A DNA stretch of 64,000 nt from a virus: the IMG/VR virus record IMGVR_UViG_3300025009_000098, positions 1 to 64,000 of that record. One strand, written 5' to 3'. Under the pieces are notes generated by a model. It ran no database searches, was not told the origin of the DNA, and saw only the letters and a program-made list of their open reading frames with translations. The position numbers were made by a program, and so were the translations under genes. Shown here one piece after another: positions 13,651-21,558 of the stretch (positions are counted from its first letter, which is position 1; each line of letters starts with the position of its first letter).

Positions 13651-14960
13651 AAAAATCTATTTTAATATTGGCAATATTGCTGCTTACGTCTCCCGCCTTC
13701 GCAGCGCAGCAAACCTTGACCGGGGGAATAGGTGCAACACATCAGTGGTCTGTCCAAAAGGGCAGAATCAACGACAATTTCACCGAGCTTTACGGCTGGA
13801 CCGGCCAGGGGTTGACCACTACCAGTTCGCCAGCATTTACAGCAGTCTCCCTCGGAGTTGCCAGCACAACGTATGGCACACTTGATCTGTATGGGACGAC
13901 TTACGCCAATCCGTTTCGACTGTGGACATATGGCGGTGCGGTTCCGAGCGTAGGGTGGCGACTCCCATCAACTCTGCCAGCCGGGACGTATTTGATTACA
14001 TCAACCGTCAACGGATATCTTGACTATCTCGACCCTGCAACATTTCTCACGCCCTCAGGAGTTGGTGGTGCGCTAACCGTCACGGCAACCGGATTCGATG
14101 GCAACCTTGCCACGACTGACAATACAGTGCAGGAGATTGCACAGAAACTTGATGATCTGGTAGCAACAGGCAGCCCAGCCGACGACACAGCATACAACGC
14201 AACCTCATGGGATGCCAATACCGACGCGGCAACGAAGAATGCCATCCGTGACAAAATCGAAACTCTTGCCGGCGGGCACGATGCTGCAACAATCAACGCC
14301 ACGGCCAACGGCCTGACCATTACCGGCCAGGAGATTGCCTTGGGCCTCGCATCAACCAGCACGATAGGGGCGCTGAGTGATACCGACTGGGATACATTTA
14401 ACAACAAGGTCAGTTACACTCCCGCCACTCCCGGCGCGATAGGCGCGACAACTCCAGCGGCAGGCACGTTTACGACTGTCACGGCAGCGTCATATGTCTC
14501 TAGCGCGGCAGACGGTAGCAGATATACCATCCTGCCGAATAATGCCAGCATTGTCCCACTTGCCGATGGCTCTGAGCAGATATACAACGAGGGCGGGCAG
14601 ATCAAGGTGGTAGAGGCCGACCTTGAGGCTGAGATAACAACCACCATTGCATCCGGCATGGTCGAACTGAATACAACTACCGTTGCAGCTTCTGGAGTGA
14701 TAGCTGATGATGCATGTCAGCTTCTGGCCTCCGCTCAAACGGCAACAAATGCCCTGGCTGCATCAGACGGCGTTGACTTTTATTTCATTGGAGATCCGAC
14801 CTCAAAACTCGGATTTGCAGCAACCGGAATGTTGACCCTGATCCCCTTTGTCAGCGCAGACAACGCTGTCCAGGTGCGGGTCTGTAACCAGACAGGGGCC
14901 AGTATAACCCTGAACACAGCAGGCAATGGGGCCACGATTAAATGGGCGGTGCGGAGATGA
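13647..14960 (+). CDS. Fibre-like protein with a Sec signal peptide
   Basis: 437 residues. MKKSILILAILLLTSPAFAA is a textbook signal peptide with cleavage expected after AFA. The mature part has tail-fibre filler motifs (LTTTSSPAFTAVSLG, WDTFNNKV, TPAAGTFTTVTAASY) and a compact C-terminal beta domain (about 330-437). Tail-fibre proteins are normally cytoplasmic before assembly, so export is unexpected. Coupled to both neighbours by ATGA. Could be a surface protein of infected cells or a secreted adhesin. Confidence 0.65.
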   Translation: MKKSILILAILLLTSPAFAAQQTLTGGIGATHQWSVQKGRINDNFTELYGWTGQGLTTTSSPAFTAVSLGVASTTYGTLDLYGTTYANPFRLWTYGGAVPSVGWRLPSTLPAGTYLITSTVNGYLDYLDPATFLTPSGVGGALTVTATGFDGNLATTDNTVQEIAQKLDDLVATGSPADDTAYNATSWDANTDAATKNAIRDKIETLAGGHDAATINATANGLTITGQEIALGLASTSTIGALSDTDWDTFNNKVSYTPATPGAIGATTPAAGTFTTVTAASYVSSAADGSRYTILPNNASIVPLADGSEQIYNEGGQIKVVEADLEAEITTTIASGMVELNTTTVAASGVIADDACQLLASAQTATNALAASDGVDFYFIGDPTSKLGFAATGMLTLIPFVSADNAVQVRVCNQTGASITLNTAGNGATIKWAVRR

Positions 14961-15541
14961 TTCTCAGACTGATTCTTGCCATACTCCTGCTTCCATCTCT
15001 GCTCTATGCCGGGCAGGGATGTGGCCCTGGGCCTGGGTTTGCGATGCCTGCTGCGGCCTCGTGCGAGACTGTTGAGCAGTCAGCCACTGTAGGGACAAGT
15101 GCTACGACCGTAGGCAATGGGACAAATCTCAAACTTTCTCACAGTTTTCTTGCTTCGTCTACCTATAATCTGTGTAAAGCCATTTACAAAATGGCCAAGA
15201 CAGGCTCCCCCACATTCGACATTGCGGTTGAGCTGTGGTCCGATAATGGATCTGCTGTTCCTAATGCTAAAATCGGAGACCTTGGGACTATAAATGCTGC
15301 CGGTCTAGCCTCAGACGCAGCCCCAGAAGATGAGACTTTTACCATAGCCTCACCGATAGCCCTAACCAGTGGGGTTCGGTATCATGTCATCTTTTCGGCT
15401 GCCACGGGCGGCGATGTATCAAATTACGTCAGGGTGTATCGATCGACATCTGGAACTGAGAAGCTTTACTTTTGGACTGGTGCATCGTGGGGCACTGCGA
15501 TAGATGGTAGCTCCACACTATACTACTACCATTATAAGTGA
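14957..15541 (+). CDS. Exported beta-sandwich protein
   Basis: 194 residues. MILRLILAILLLPSLLYAGQ is a signal peptide, followed by a Cys-Gly-Pro segment (GCGPGPGF). The mature domain (FLASSTYNLCKAIYKMAKTG, FDIAVELWSDNGSAVPNAKIG, ALTSGVRYHVIFSA) resembles jelly-roll domains of the kind found in phage fibre and carbohydrate-binding proteins. ATG 14957 overlaps the previous stop (ATGA); an earlier in-frame start is rejected. Confidence 0.6.
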   Translation: MILRLILAILLLPSLLYAGQGCGPGPGFAMPAAASCETVEQSATVGTSATTVGNGTNLKLSHSFLASSTYNLCKAIYKMAKTGSPTFDIAVELWSDNGSAVPNAKIGDLGTINAAGLASDAAPEDETFTIASPIALTSGVRYHVIFSAATGGDVSNYVRVYRSTSGTEKLYFWTGASWGTAIDGSSTLYYYHYK

Positions 15542-17313
15542 TTATTATGAAATCCATTTTAATAGTCGTCCTTCTCCTGCTTAGTTTTACAGAAGCATCG
15601 GCAGATTACACTATCCCTAAAGGTATCCCTGACCCTGCCGGTTCTTTTGGCGTATTCGATCCGATTGACGACCCTGCGCCTGTGGTCAATGGGGATGGAA
15701 CAAGTACATATTGTCCGAACTGGCCAAGTGCTGTCTCGACCGCCCCTAATTGCTACTATGTGGATAAAACCGCCGTGGGGTGCGACAACGATGACGCTGG
15801 CACTCCTGCCGATCCTCGCTGTACTCCACCCGAGGGGACGTTGCAGGCTGGGACATTTGTCTATATCCATGCCGGGACATATTTAGCAACAGACTCAGGA
15901 GGGCAAACTCTTGACTGGAACGGGGCGGGTACGGCTGAAAGTCCTATATGGATAGTCGGCAACCCAGTTACAAAACCTATTATCCAAGATCTCGTCGGGA
16001 TAGGGTGGGGCTACTCTGCATCCTATATAGTGGTTGAGAGTTTGGAGTGGAGCGGATACACAGGAACAGGGCTATTCTCAATCCGTCCACTGACAGATAC
16101 CCACAATATAGATCATATTGTTATCCGTAACTGTACTATGACCGGGACAGGGGCAAATACAGATGGGGGAGCACTTAACATTGGTGCAAGCCAGGACACT
16201 GACGAAGCACCTCTCAGCGTTATACAATATATAGTTATATACAATAATACTATCTCAAATATATCCAGACTTGCTGCAGATGAGACAGGAGATGATTGCG
16301 CTATTTACCACGCATATCATGTTGATAGTGTCTGGACCCTTGGGAACACGATTCACTCTATTCAGGAGGATGGCATTGCTGGGAGTCACTACAGCGATGC
16401 CAGTAGGACTACGACAAATCTCTACATAGGAGGGAATACCCTCTACAATTTTGGTGCAAATGCGATTGACCTGAAATCTGTTCAGGGATTCGTCATATCA
16501 GAAAACGATATGTCTATGCCAAATGTAAAGTTGGTCGGCCCTGGGGCTACACTGATAATTCACAACGCTGCCCTCGCGGCACCGAGCACACCTTGCACGG
16601 ACGGATGGATACTTTTTAATAAATTCCATAACCTATGTGGGGGAGTCGGATTTGTTACGGGATCAGCGGTGGAGGATATGTATGTTGTTGGTAATGAGTT
16701 TTGGGATATTGATACAGACAACTGTGTTGGGGCGGAAGGAACCTATCCTGGCAGAGCGATATTGATAGCCTCAATGATAGGCAATGGCTGGATTGTTGAT
16801 AATACTTTTTATGATAACGAATCCCCAATATATATGGAGGGCACGTGGGGTACAGCTAATATCAAAATTCACGGCAATATATTCGGTAATATTAATGAGG
16901 ACGGGTACGATATTAATACCAACACCAGATATACATTAGTTGATATGGATTACAACCAGTTCTATCATCCGATAGGCGGCGCAGCAGCAAAAATCTACTG
17001 GGACGGCGCAAGCAGAAATCTGGCCTATATGCAGGGTGTTTCTGAATGTACAAACTGCGACGAGGGCGACCCGCTTCTTTTCAATCCACCATCAAACCTA
17101 TCGCTGCAATCCACATCTCCTGCTAAAAATGCCAGCGTTGAGGGGCCGGTGGGTGGGACGGTTTATGACCTCTTCTTCGCGACGTATGGGATCAGTATCG
17201 AAAAAGATTTCGTCGGCACTGCCAGGCCGATAGACGCATGGGACATCGGAGCCTACGAGTACAACGAGGCAACCGCCCCGCAATCGCTCGGGACGGTCCT
17301 GCTCGGTCAATAA
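15538..17313 (+). CDS. Exported right-handed beta-helix protein, possible polysaccharide-degrading enzyme
   Basis: 591 residues with an N-terminal signal peptide (MKSILIVVLLLLSFTEASA). From about residue 120 onward there are short beta-strand coils in register (HIVIRNCTMTGTG, YIVIYNNTISNIS, NLYIGGNTLYNFGANAIDL, GFVISENDM), the hallmark of parallel beta-helices of pectate-lyase or tailspike type. Substrate and activity cannot be read. The start is either GTG 15538, giving the same 4-nt overlap as its neighbours, or ATG 15547; neither has a good ribosome-binding site. A depolymerase role for host capsule or extracellular polysaccharide is plausible. Confidence 0.7.
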   Translation: MIIMKSILIVVLLLLSFTEASADYTIPKGIPDPAGSFGVFDPIDDPAPVVNGDGTSTYCPNWPSAVSTAPNCYYVDKTAVGCDNDDAGTPADPRCTPPEGTLQAGTFVYIHAGTYLATDSGGQTLDWNGAGTAESPIWIVGNPVTKPIIQDLVGIGWGYSASYIVVESLEWSGYTGTGLFSIRPLTDTHNIDHIVIRNCTMTGTGANTDGGALNIGASQDTDEAPLSVIQYIVIYNNTISNISRLAADETGDDCAIYHAYHVDSVWTLGNTIHSIQEDGIAGSHYSDASRTTTNLYIGGNTLYNFGANAIDLKSVQGFVISENDMSMPNVKLVGPGATLIIHNAALAAPSTPCTDGWILFNKFHNLCGGVGFVTGSAVEDMYVVGNEFWDIDTDNCVGAEGTYPGRAILIASMIGNGWIVDNTFYDNESPIYMEGTWGTANIKIHGNIFGNINEDGYDINTNTRYTLVDMDYNQFYHPIGGAAAKIYWDGASRNLAYMQGVSECTNCDEGDPLLFNPPSNLSLQSTSPAKNASVEGPVGGTVYDLFFATYGISIEKDFVGTARPIDAWDIGAYEYNEATAPQSLGTVLLGQ

Positions 17314-17325
17314 CAGGAGAAAACC

Positions 17326-17664
17326 ATGAAAAGAACGCTTTGCATCATCGCACTACTTATGATGTCAGCCTGCACGATGAACCAGCGGGAGACGCACATA
17401 AACTTTACAGCCGGGACAAGCCTGAAGGTCGAGGCCAACGGTGCGACCAATGCCACCGAGACAGGCCAGACCGCAAATGGGGATTTCTCCGGGCTGGTTG
17501 ATGCGGTGTCGAAGTGGGTCGAGGAAAACATGGCCGGGATAGTCGGCAAGCTGAAAGTTACCGATCTGGTAGACGAGAGCAAGCTGGTCGAGCCAGAAGC
17601 CCTTGACGATAAACCCGCCGCCGTCAGCCCAGCCGGGCAAGGCGAGTTTGAGGAGATTGAATAA
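17326..17664 (+). CDS. Small lipoprotein
   Basis: 112 residues. MKRTLCIIALLMMSAC ends in a lipobox (MSAC), so the mature chain starts at Cys16 and should be lipidated. It continues with a beta segment (ETHINFTAGTSLKVEANGAT) and a helical, acidic tail. AGGAG precedes ATG 17326. Phage lipoproteins include spanin outer-membrane subunits and superinfection-exclusion proteins. This one is longer than typical o-spanins and not proline-rich, so its role is open. Confidence 0.65.
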   Translation: MKRTLCIIALLMMSACTMNQRETHINFTAGTSLKVEANGATNATETGQTANGDFSGLVDAVSKWVEENMAGIVGKLKVTDLVDESKLVEPEALDDKPAAVSPAGQGEFEEIE

Positions 17665-18284
17665 TGGCTACCTGTCCAACGTGCGGCCAGAAGATACCTG
17701 ATGTCGTTGTCCCTCAGCCGGGAATAAAACCCTACCCGCTCAAGGTGATTTTCGACAAGACATCCGACCAGGGCACGGGTGAATACCATGGTACTTCCTG
17801 CCTCCTGCTTGACCCTGGCATGGTAAAGGTTACGCTGAACGGCGAGGTTGCATTCAAAGGTAATCCGTACAAAGGCAAGGATGTCTGGCGATTCAAGAAA
17901 GTAGGTGATGCCTACCCTAAGCCTTGGAATTTCGTCTTTACCCACTCGACAGGTCAGCAGTATTCATATGTGATCAATGAGTCTGGTGGTACTCCTGCAA
18001 ATCCCGACACGCCGACTGGCGGAAAAACATTGACCGTCAAAAATTCAGGTCAGGCAAATGGGAATAGATCACACTTCCGCTTTCCTTCAAAAGTTGCGGT
18101 CTATGGAAACTTCAGTTTTTCGTTCGATGGCGGGAAGGTCCACTATGTGACGGCTGAGCAAGTGAAGGATGGCAGGCATGAACCTGGCGGCGGGGTGCTC
18201 GTAAAGTCTCCGGACAATCGGGGAGGTACAGCTATTCTTGGTGAGTACGGCAAAACATATAAAAGCTGTACCCTGAAATGGTGA
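17664..18284 (+). CDS. Zinc-ribbon protein with beta domains
   Basis: 206 residues. CPTCGQK at residues 4-10 is a zinc-ribbon half. Two beta-rich domains follow, separated by a Gly/Pro/Thr linker (GGTPANPDTPTGGK, about residues 108-121). The second (FPSKVAVYGNFSFSFDGGKV) could be a sugar-binding domain. No signal peptide. The start overlaps the lipoprotein stop (TAATG). Function unknown. Confidence 0.6.
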   Translation: MATCPTCGQKIPDVVVPQPGIKPYPLKVIFDKTSDQGTGEYHGTSCLLLDPGMVKVTLNGEVAFKGNPYKGKDVWRFKKVGDAYPKPWNFVFTHSTGQQYSYVINESGGTPANPDTPTGGKTLTVKNSGQANGNRSHFRFPSKVAVYGNFSFSFDGGKVHYVTAEQVKDGRHEPGGGVLVKSPDNRGGTAILGEYGKTYKSCTLKW

Positions 18285-18288
18285 GAAT

Positions 18289-18525
18289 ATGAACGAAGGG
18301 CTGTTGACCAAAGGCTACAAATCGACCGACTTCTACCTTGTCGCTGCCGTGGTCCTGCCGTGGGTCTGCAACCAACTCGGCATCGATGTCGGGGCGCTGC
18401 TGCAAGGCGCGGAGCAGATGCGCCAGGAAATAAAAGTGGTGCATGGAGGTTCTGATCTGCCGGTGGTTGTAGCTGGTGTCTATGTCGTTGTTCGGGGATG
18501 GCTGAAACATAAACGGATGGTCTGA
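18289..18525 (+). CDS. Holin-like small membrane protein
   Basis: 78 residues with two hydrophobic segments (FYLVAAVVLPWVCNQLGI and VVVAGVYVVVRGWL) and a basic end (KHKRMV). The size, hairpin topology and position at the start of the lysis block fit a class II-type holin. The assignment is inferred from topology; no conserved holin motif exists. Confidence 0.55.
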   Translation: MNEGLLTKGYKSTDFYLVAAVVLPWVCNQLGIDVGALLQGAEQMRQEIKVVHGGSDLPVVVAGVYVVVRGWLKHKRMV

Positions 18526-18662
18526 TGGTCATCTGCTGGTACTGCGGATGTGATTATATCGGCCCAAACTGCCCAATCTGCGGATATCCGCCAACGAATG
18601 ATTGCGATGACTACGAGGTGAATCATGAGGGTGATTCCAGAGGCGAATCTTACAATGAGTGA
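18525..18662 (+). CDS. 45-aa zinc-ribbon peptide
   Basis: MVICWYCGCDYIGPNCPICG: C4-x2-C7 and C16-x2-C19 make a complete zinc-ribbon knuckle pair; an acidic tail follows. The start shares its A with the holin-like stop (TGATG). Very small stand-alone ribbons are common in phage operons; partner unknown. Confidence 0.55.
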   Translation: MVICWYCGCDYIGPNCPICGYPPTNDCDDYEVNHEGDSRGESYNE

Positions 18663-18828
18663 TAGAAATGACGATGGCCTTCATGGCGTGAAGGACAGGT
18701 ACTGTAAAGACGACAGCAGTCTATGGTGTTTCGCTTTTGACTGCAACGGGCGGCAAGGTAAGTCTTGTGACAGGTTTTCGATGATTTCAACAGGCGTTAA
18801 ATTTTGCGCTGACGAGAAAAAGAGATAA
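18625..18828 (+). CDS. Small cysteine-containing hypothetical protein
   Basis: 67 residues from ATG 18625 (GAGGTG 4 nt upstream), overlapping the previous gene by 38 nt. Alternatively 57 residues from ATG 18655 (8-nt overlap). Four cysteines lie in the body (DRYCKDDSSLWCFAFDCNG, KSCDRF) and one near the end. It may fold as a small disulphide or metal-binding unit. No family recognised. Confidence 0.5.
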   Translation: MRVIPEANLTMSDRNDDGLHGVKDRYCKDDSSLWCFAFDCNGRQGKSCDRFSMISTGVKFCADEKKR

Positions 18829-18833
18829 AAAAC

Positions 18834-19307
18834 ATGCTTAAACAAATAGCCCTCGTCATATGGTTCATCTTCTTTCTCACATTCCCAGCCTACGGGATGC
18901 AGGCCAAAGTCTTCCAGGTTATCGACGGTGACACCATCAAAGTAATTTCTGCCAATGGATTAAAGACCATCAGGCTCTACGGAGTCGATTCTCCAGAGAA
19001 AAAGCAGGCGTTCGGGCTGGCGGCCAAAGACTTCACCTCAACTTTTATCGACGGCAAGACCGTTGATGTAACTCCGATAGATACTGATCGCTACGGTCGC
19101 ACAGTGGCAATCGTCATGCTTGGGACGCAGTGTCTTCAGGAGCAACTCATCCTCGCCGGTTACGCCTGGGTCTATCCAGCCTATTGCAAAAAATCATTCT
19201 GCGGGGCATGGACTACTCTGCAGGGTATCAGCGCTGGCAACCGGGTTGGACTGTGGGCCGGGCCTGTGCCGGTGCGACCTTGGGAGTGGAGACGGGCACA
19301 GCGATGA
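18834..19307 (+). CDS. Secreted thermonuclease (SNase family)
   Basis: 157 residues. A signal peptide (IALVIWFIFFLTFPAYG) precedes a complete staphylococcal-nuclease domain. Catalytic and Ca-binding residues map as D33 (DGDT), R47, D52, E55 (RLYGVDSPE) and R89 (DRYGR), equivalent to D21, R35, D40, E43 and R87 of SNase. It cleaves DNA and RNA outside the cytoplasm. In a phage it could degrade extracellular or host DNA, or block superinfecting genomes in the periplasm. ATGA overlaps the next gene. Confidence 0.85.
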   Translation: MLKQIALVIWFIFFLTFPAYGMQAKVFQVIDGDTIKVISANGLKTIRLYGVDSPEKKQAFGLAAKDFTSTFIDGKTVDVTPIDTDRYGRTVAIVMLGTQCLQEQLILAGYAWVYPAYCKKSFCGAWTTLQGISAGNRVGLWAGPVPVRPWEWRRAQR

Positions 19308-19831
19308 ACTACGTCAAAATAGCCTGCTGGGGAGCAATCCTGACCGTCCCTGATTTCCTTGCTAGAGTCTGGCCGTATGACCTGTTGCCAGAGGAATGGC
19401 CGACGTTCTGCGGATCAGGCCCTGGACTGGGTGATGCGATTGTCCCTGACAGTATCCATGGTGTAAGAATATCCCCGGCTTGTCTAGTCCATGACGTAGA
19501 GTGGGCAATTTCTCCAAACACATTTCCAGAGTTTATGGGGGCAAATGGCAGGCTGTTCCTGAACAGTGTAGCCCTGATCATGGCATCTGATTTGTCCACA
19601 TGGCAAACTATCCGGGCAATGAATCGAGCGATGACGGCATACCTCACGGCGGTTTGTACGGTAGGTGTTCTGTTTTTTTCATGGTTTTCAAATCGGCATG
19701 AGGCTATTGACCCGCTCAATCATCCAATCGTCAAGGCGCGATTGAGACAGATTACCGAAGCCCGCGGCAAGATAGATCGAGGCGGGTACGAAGAAGACCC
19801 ATATGATGCATGGGAAGGGACTGAGATATGA
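19304..19831 (+). CDS. Phospholipase A2-like protein
   Basis: 175 residues from ATG 19304 (ATGA overlap with the nuclease); earlier in-frame starts are rejected. C60-x2-H63-D64 in RISPACLVHDVEWA matches the PLA2 active-site pattern (C-x2-HD), preceded by a Gly-rich loop (CGSGPGLGDAIVPD) that could bind calcium. A hydrophobic segment near the C-terminus (AYLTAVCTVGVLFFSW) suggests membrane association, followed by a charged tail. It lies in the lysis block, so membrane phospholipid attack is a reasonable role. Assignment is by motif only. Confidence 0.5.
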   Translation: MNYVKIACWGAILTVPDFLARVWPYDLLPEEWPTFCGSGPGLGDAIVPDSIHGVRISPACLVHDVEWAISPNTFPEFMGANGRLFLNSVALIMASDLSTWQTIRAMNRAMTAYLTAVCTVGVLFFSWFSNRHEAIDPLNHPIVKARLRQITEARGKIDRGGYEEDPYDAWEGTEI

Positions 19832-20544
19832 TACTGAGAGATGGCAAGACGATAACTGAAGATCCACGTTGCGGGCTCATCCCGCAGGAGGACACCAGGG
19901 CCGAGCACCTCTTCGCTGCTGCGCCACCGGATGGAGGTATCGACCTCAGTCTGCGGGAACTTATTTCAAAGCGCCGGGTCAAGAAATTCGGCGATCCGCT
20001 CCTCAATCAAGAGCAATGGTCAGCATGTGCTGGGATGACGATGGCGGCAGCACTCGAACATGAGCCCGGAATCCGAACTATGGGGTCTGAATGGGCGATC
20101 AATTTCTACTTCGACGCACAGGACCATGATTCTTTCCCCGGCAGCGAAAGGCCAGGCGACCCGATTCAGGGTTACGGGACATCAATGGTGGCAATCTGCG
20201 AAGAAGCCAAACGCCAGGGGTTGATCAAAAACTGGTATCGGGCACACACCATCGAAGAGGTCATTATCGGCCTTGGGTACTATTCATGTCCTTTATTTGG
20301 TTTTGAGTGGACCGATGGAATGATGTATCCGAATCACAAGGGCCTTTCCGTCCCGACCGGCAAGACCGTGGGCGGCCATGCTCATCTCGGGACGTTCGTC
20401 AATCTGCGGGATGGCTTGCTCGGCGGGCCTAATTCGTGGGATGGCTGGAACCCGGCACAAAATGGCTTCTGGGTAATGAAGATATCGGATGTCGAAAACA
20501 GGCTGCACCATGGCGGAGAGTGTGTTTTTCTGGAAAAAGTGTAA
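19828..20544 (+). CDS. Papain-like cysteine peptidase
   Basis: 238 residues. NQEQWSACAGM places a nucleophile C67 with an upstream Gln (oxyanion hole), GGHAHLG gives H184, and PNSWDGWN gives N202 with the NSW-x-GW signature of C1-type peptidases. All catalytic residues are in the expected order. No signal peptide. Coupled to the PLA2-like gene by ATGA. Possible roles are cleavage of peptidoglycan peptides (CHAP-like) or of host proteins. Unusual in a phage lysis block. Confidence 0.7.
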   Translation: MILRDGKTITEDPRCGLIPQEDTRAEHLFAAAPPDGGIDLSLRELISKRRVKKFGDPLLNQEQWSACAGMTMAAALEHEPGIRTMGSEWAINFYFDAQDHDSFPGSERPGDPIQGYGTSMVAICEEAKRQGLIKNWYRAHTIEEVIIGLGYYSCPLFGFEWTDGMMYPNHKGLSVPTGKTVGGHAHLGTFVNLRDGLLGGPNSWDGWNPAQNGFWVMKISDVENRLHHGGECVFLEKV

Positions 20545-20579
20545 CGGTTGCAGAACTCAAAATGGCCTCGGGGTGTGAT

Positions 20580-21005
20580 ATGACAGCAGAACAGCATGTA
20601 GCAAAGTGCAGTTATGGAGAAGATGGAATGTGTGCTTTGCATGGTGTTGAGGTTGAGCGGCGCAAAGGTATGGAAGCCTTGACGGATAATATTCCCAAAA
20701 TGCTATCTTGGCAGAACAGAATAGTTGGATGGTCTCTGCTTGTTACTGTATTTGTAATTGGGGCGTATGCTTACACGAATCAGATTAAGAATGAAATGAA
20801 GGTACAGTACGCAGAAGGAATTGGGTCTACTGCTACTGAGATTAAAATTATGACAAAGCAACTCGAGCAGTTGTCCAACGGCCAAGCCAGGACGGAGGAG
20901 CGATATGCCTCCCTGCTGAGATCAATAACGGAGCTGAGCTCCAGCGTCAATACTTTGACCTACCTGCAGTTTGAAAAGAAAGAGGAGGCGAAGAAACCCA
21001 GATGA
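20580..21005 (+). CDS. Membrane-anchored coiled-coil protein (lysis-associated)
   Basis: 141 residues: N-terminal Cys/His cluster (KCSYGEDGMCALHG), one transmembrane helix (WSLLVTVFVIGAYAYT, about 51-66), then a long helical, coiled-coil-like tail (TATEIKIMTKQLEQLSN, LLRSITELSSSVNTL). This layout resembles holin or spanin accessory proteins next to lysozymes. ATG 20580 (GGGGTG upstream) is preferred over 20562. Confidence 0.55.
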   Translation: MTAEQHVAKCSYGEDGMCALHGVEVERRKGMEALTDNIPKMLSWQNRIVGWSLLVTVFVIGAYAYTNQIKNEMKVQYAEGIGSTATEIKIMTKQLEQLSNGQARTEERYASLLRSITELSSSVNTLTYLQFEKKEEAKKPR

Positions 21006-21172
21006 GCACCGCCCAAAGGATCCAGGAACTGCTTGACTGCGCTGTCCGTGTACCTGAGAAGGACGCGGCCGGTATCATTACCGCCGCCGGCATCGATGCC
21101 CAGGTCAGAGTCAAGGCCCTCAATGACTGCCTGAAGATTGCTCAGGATGAGGAGAAACATGAGCGTGATTGA
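21002..21172 (+). CDS. 56-aa helical hypothetical protein
   Basis: MSTAQRIQELLDCAVRVPEK and 36 more residues, predicted helical. The start overlaps the previous stop (ATGA), and its end overlaps the lysozyme start by 14 nt, with GAGGAG for the lysozyme inside it. Function unknown. Confidence 0.5.
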   Translation: MSTAQRIQELLDCAVRVPEKDAAGIITAAGIDAQVRVKALNDCLKIAQDEEKHERD

Positions 21173-21557
21173 CGACCTCAAGAAACACGAGGGGTTCAGG
21201 GCCAAGCCCTACCGGTGCTCGGAAGGTTTCCTTACAATCGGCTACGGCCTCAACCTCGACGCCGGCATTACCAGGGACGAAGCGACTATGCTGCTCGAGC
21301 ACCGGGTCTCAGTCCTGCAGGACGTACTGGCAGTGCGGCTGTCGTTCTGGTACCGGCTCACTCAAGCTAGAAAAGACGTGTTACTCAATATGGCCTACAA
21401 TCTCGGGGTTGCCGGGTTGCTGGGATTCAAGACGACGCTCAGGCTGGTCTCTGAAGAGAACTACACGGAGGCCTCCAAGCAGATGCTGAAAAGCAAATGG
21501 GCAAAACAGGTAGGCGGTAGGGCTCTCTGGCTGTCCAACAAGATGCGAGAGGGTTGA
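21159..21557 (+). CDS. Phage lysozyme, GH24 (T4-lysozyme type)
   Basis: 132 residues. E11, C20 and T26 (HEGFRAKPYRCSEGFLTIGYG region) match the E-x8-D/C-x5-T triad of GH24 muramidases with Cys in place of Asp. YNLGVAGLLGFKTTL and WLSNKMREG are typical later segments. It cleaves peptidoglycan glycan strands at lysis. No signal sequence, so a holin is needed; the candidate is 18289-18525. ATG 21159 with GAGGAG is chosen over an upstream in-frame start. Confidence 0.9.
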   Translation: MSVIDDLKKHEGFRAKPYRCSEGFLTIGYGLNLDAGITRDEATMLLEHRVSVLQDVLAVRLSFWYRLTQARKDVLLNMAYNLGVAGLLGFKTTLRLVSEENYTEASKQMLKSKWAKQVGGRALWLSNKMREG

Positions 21558-21558
21558 G

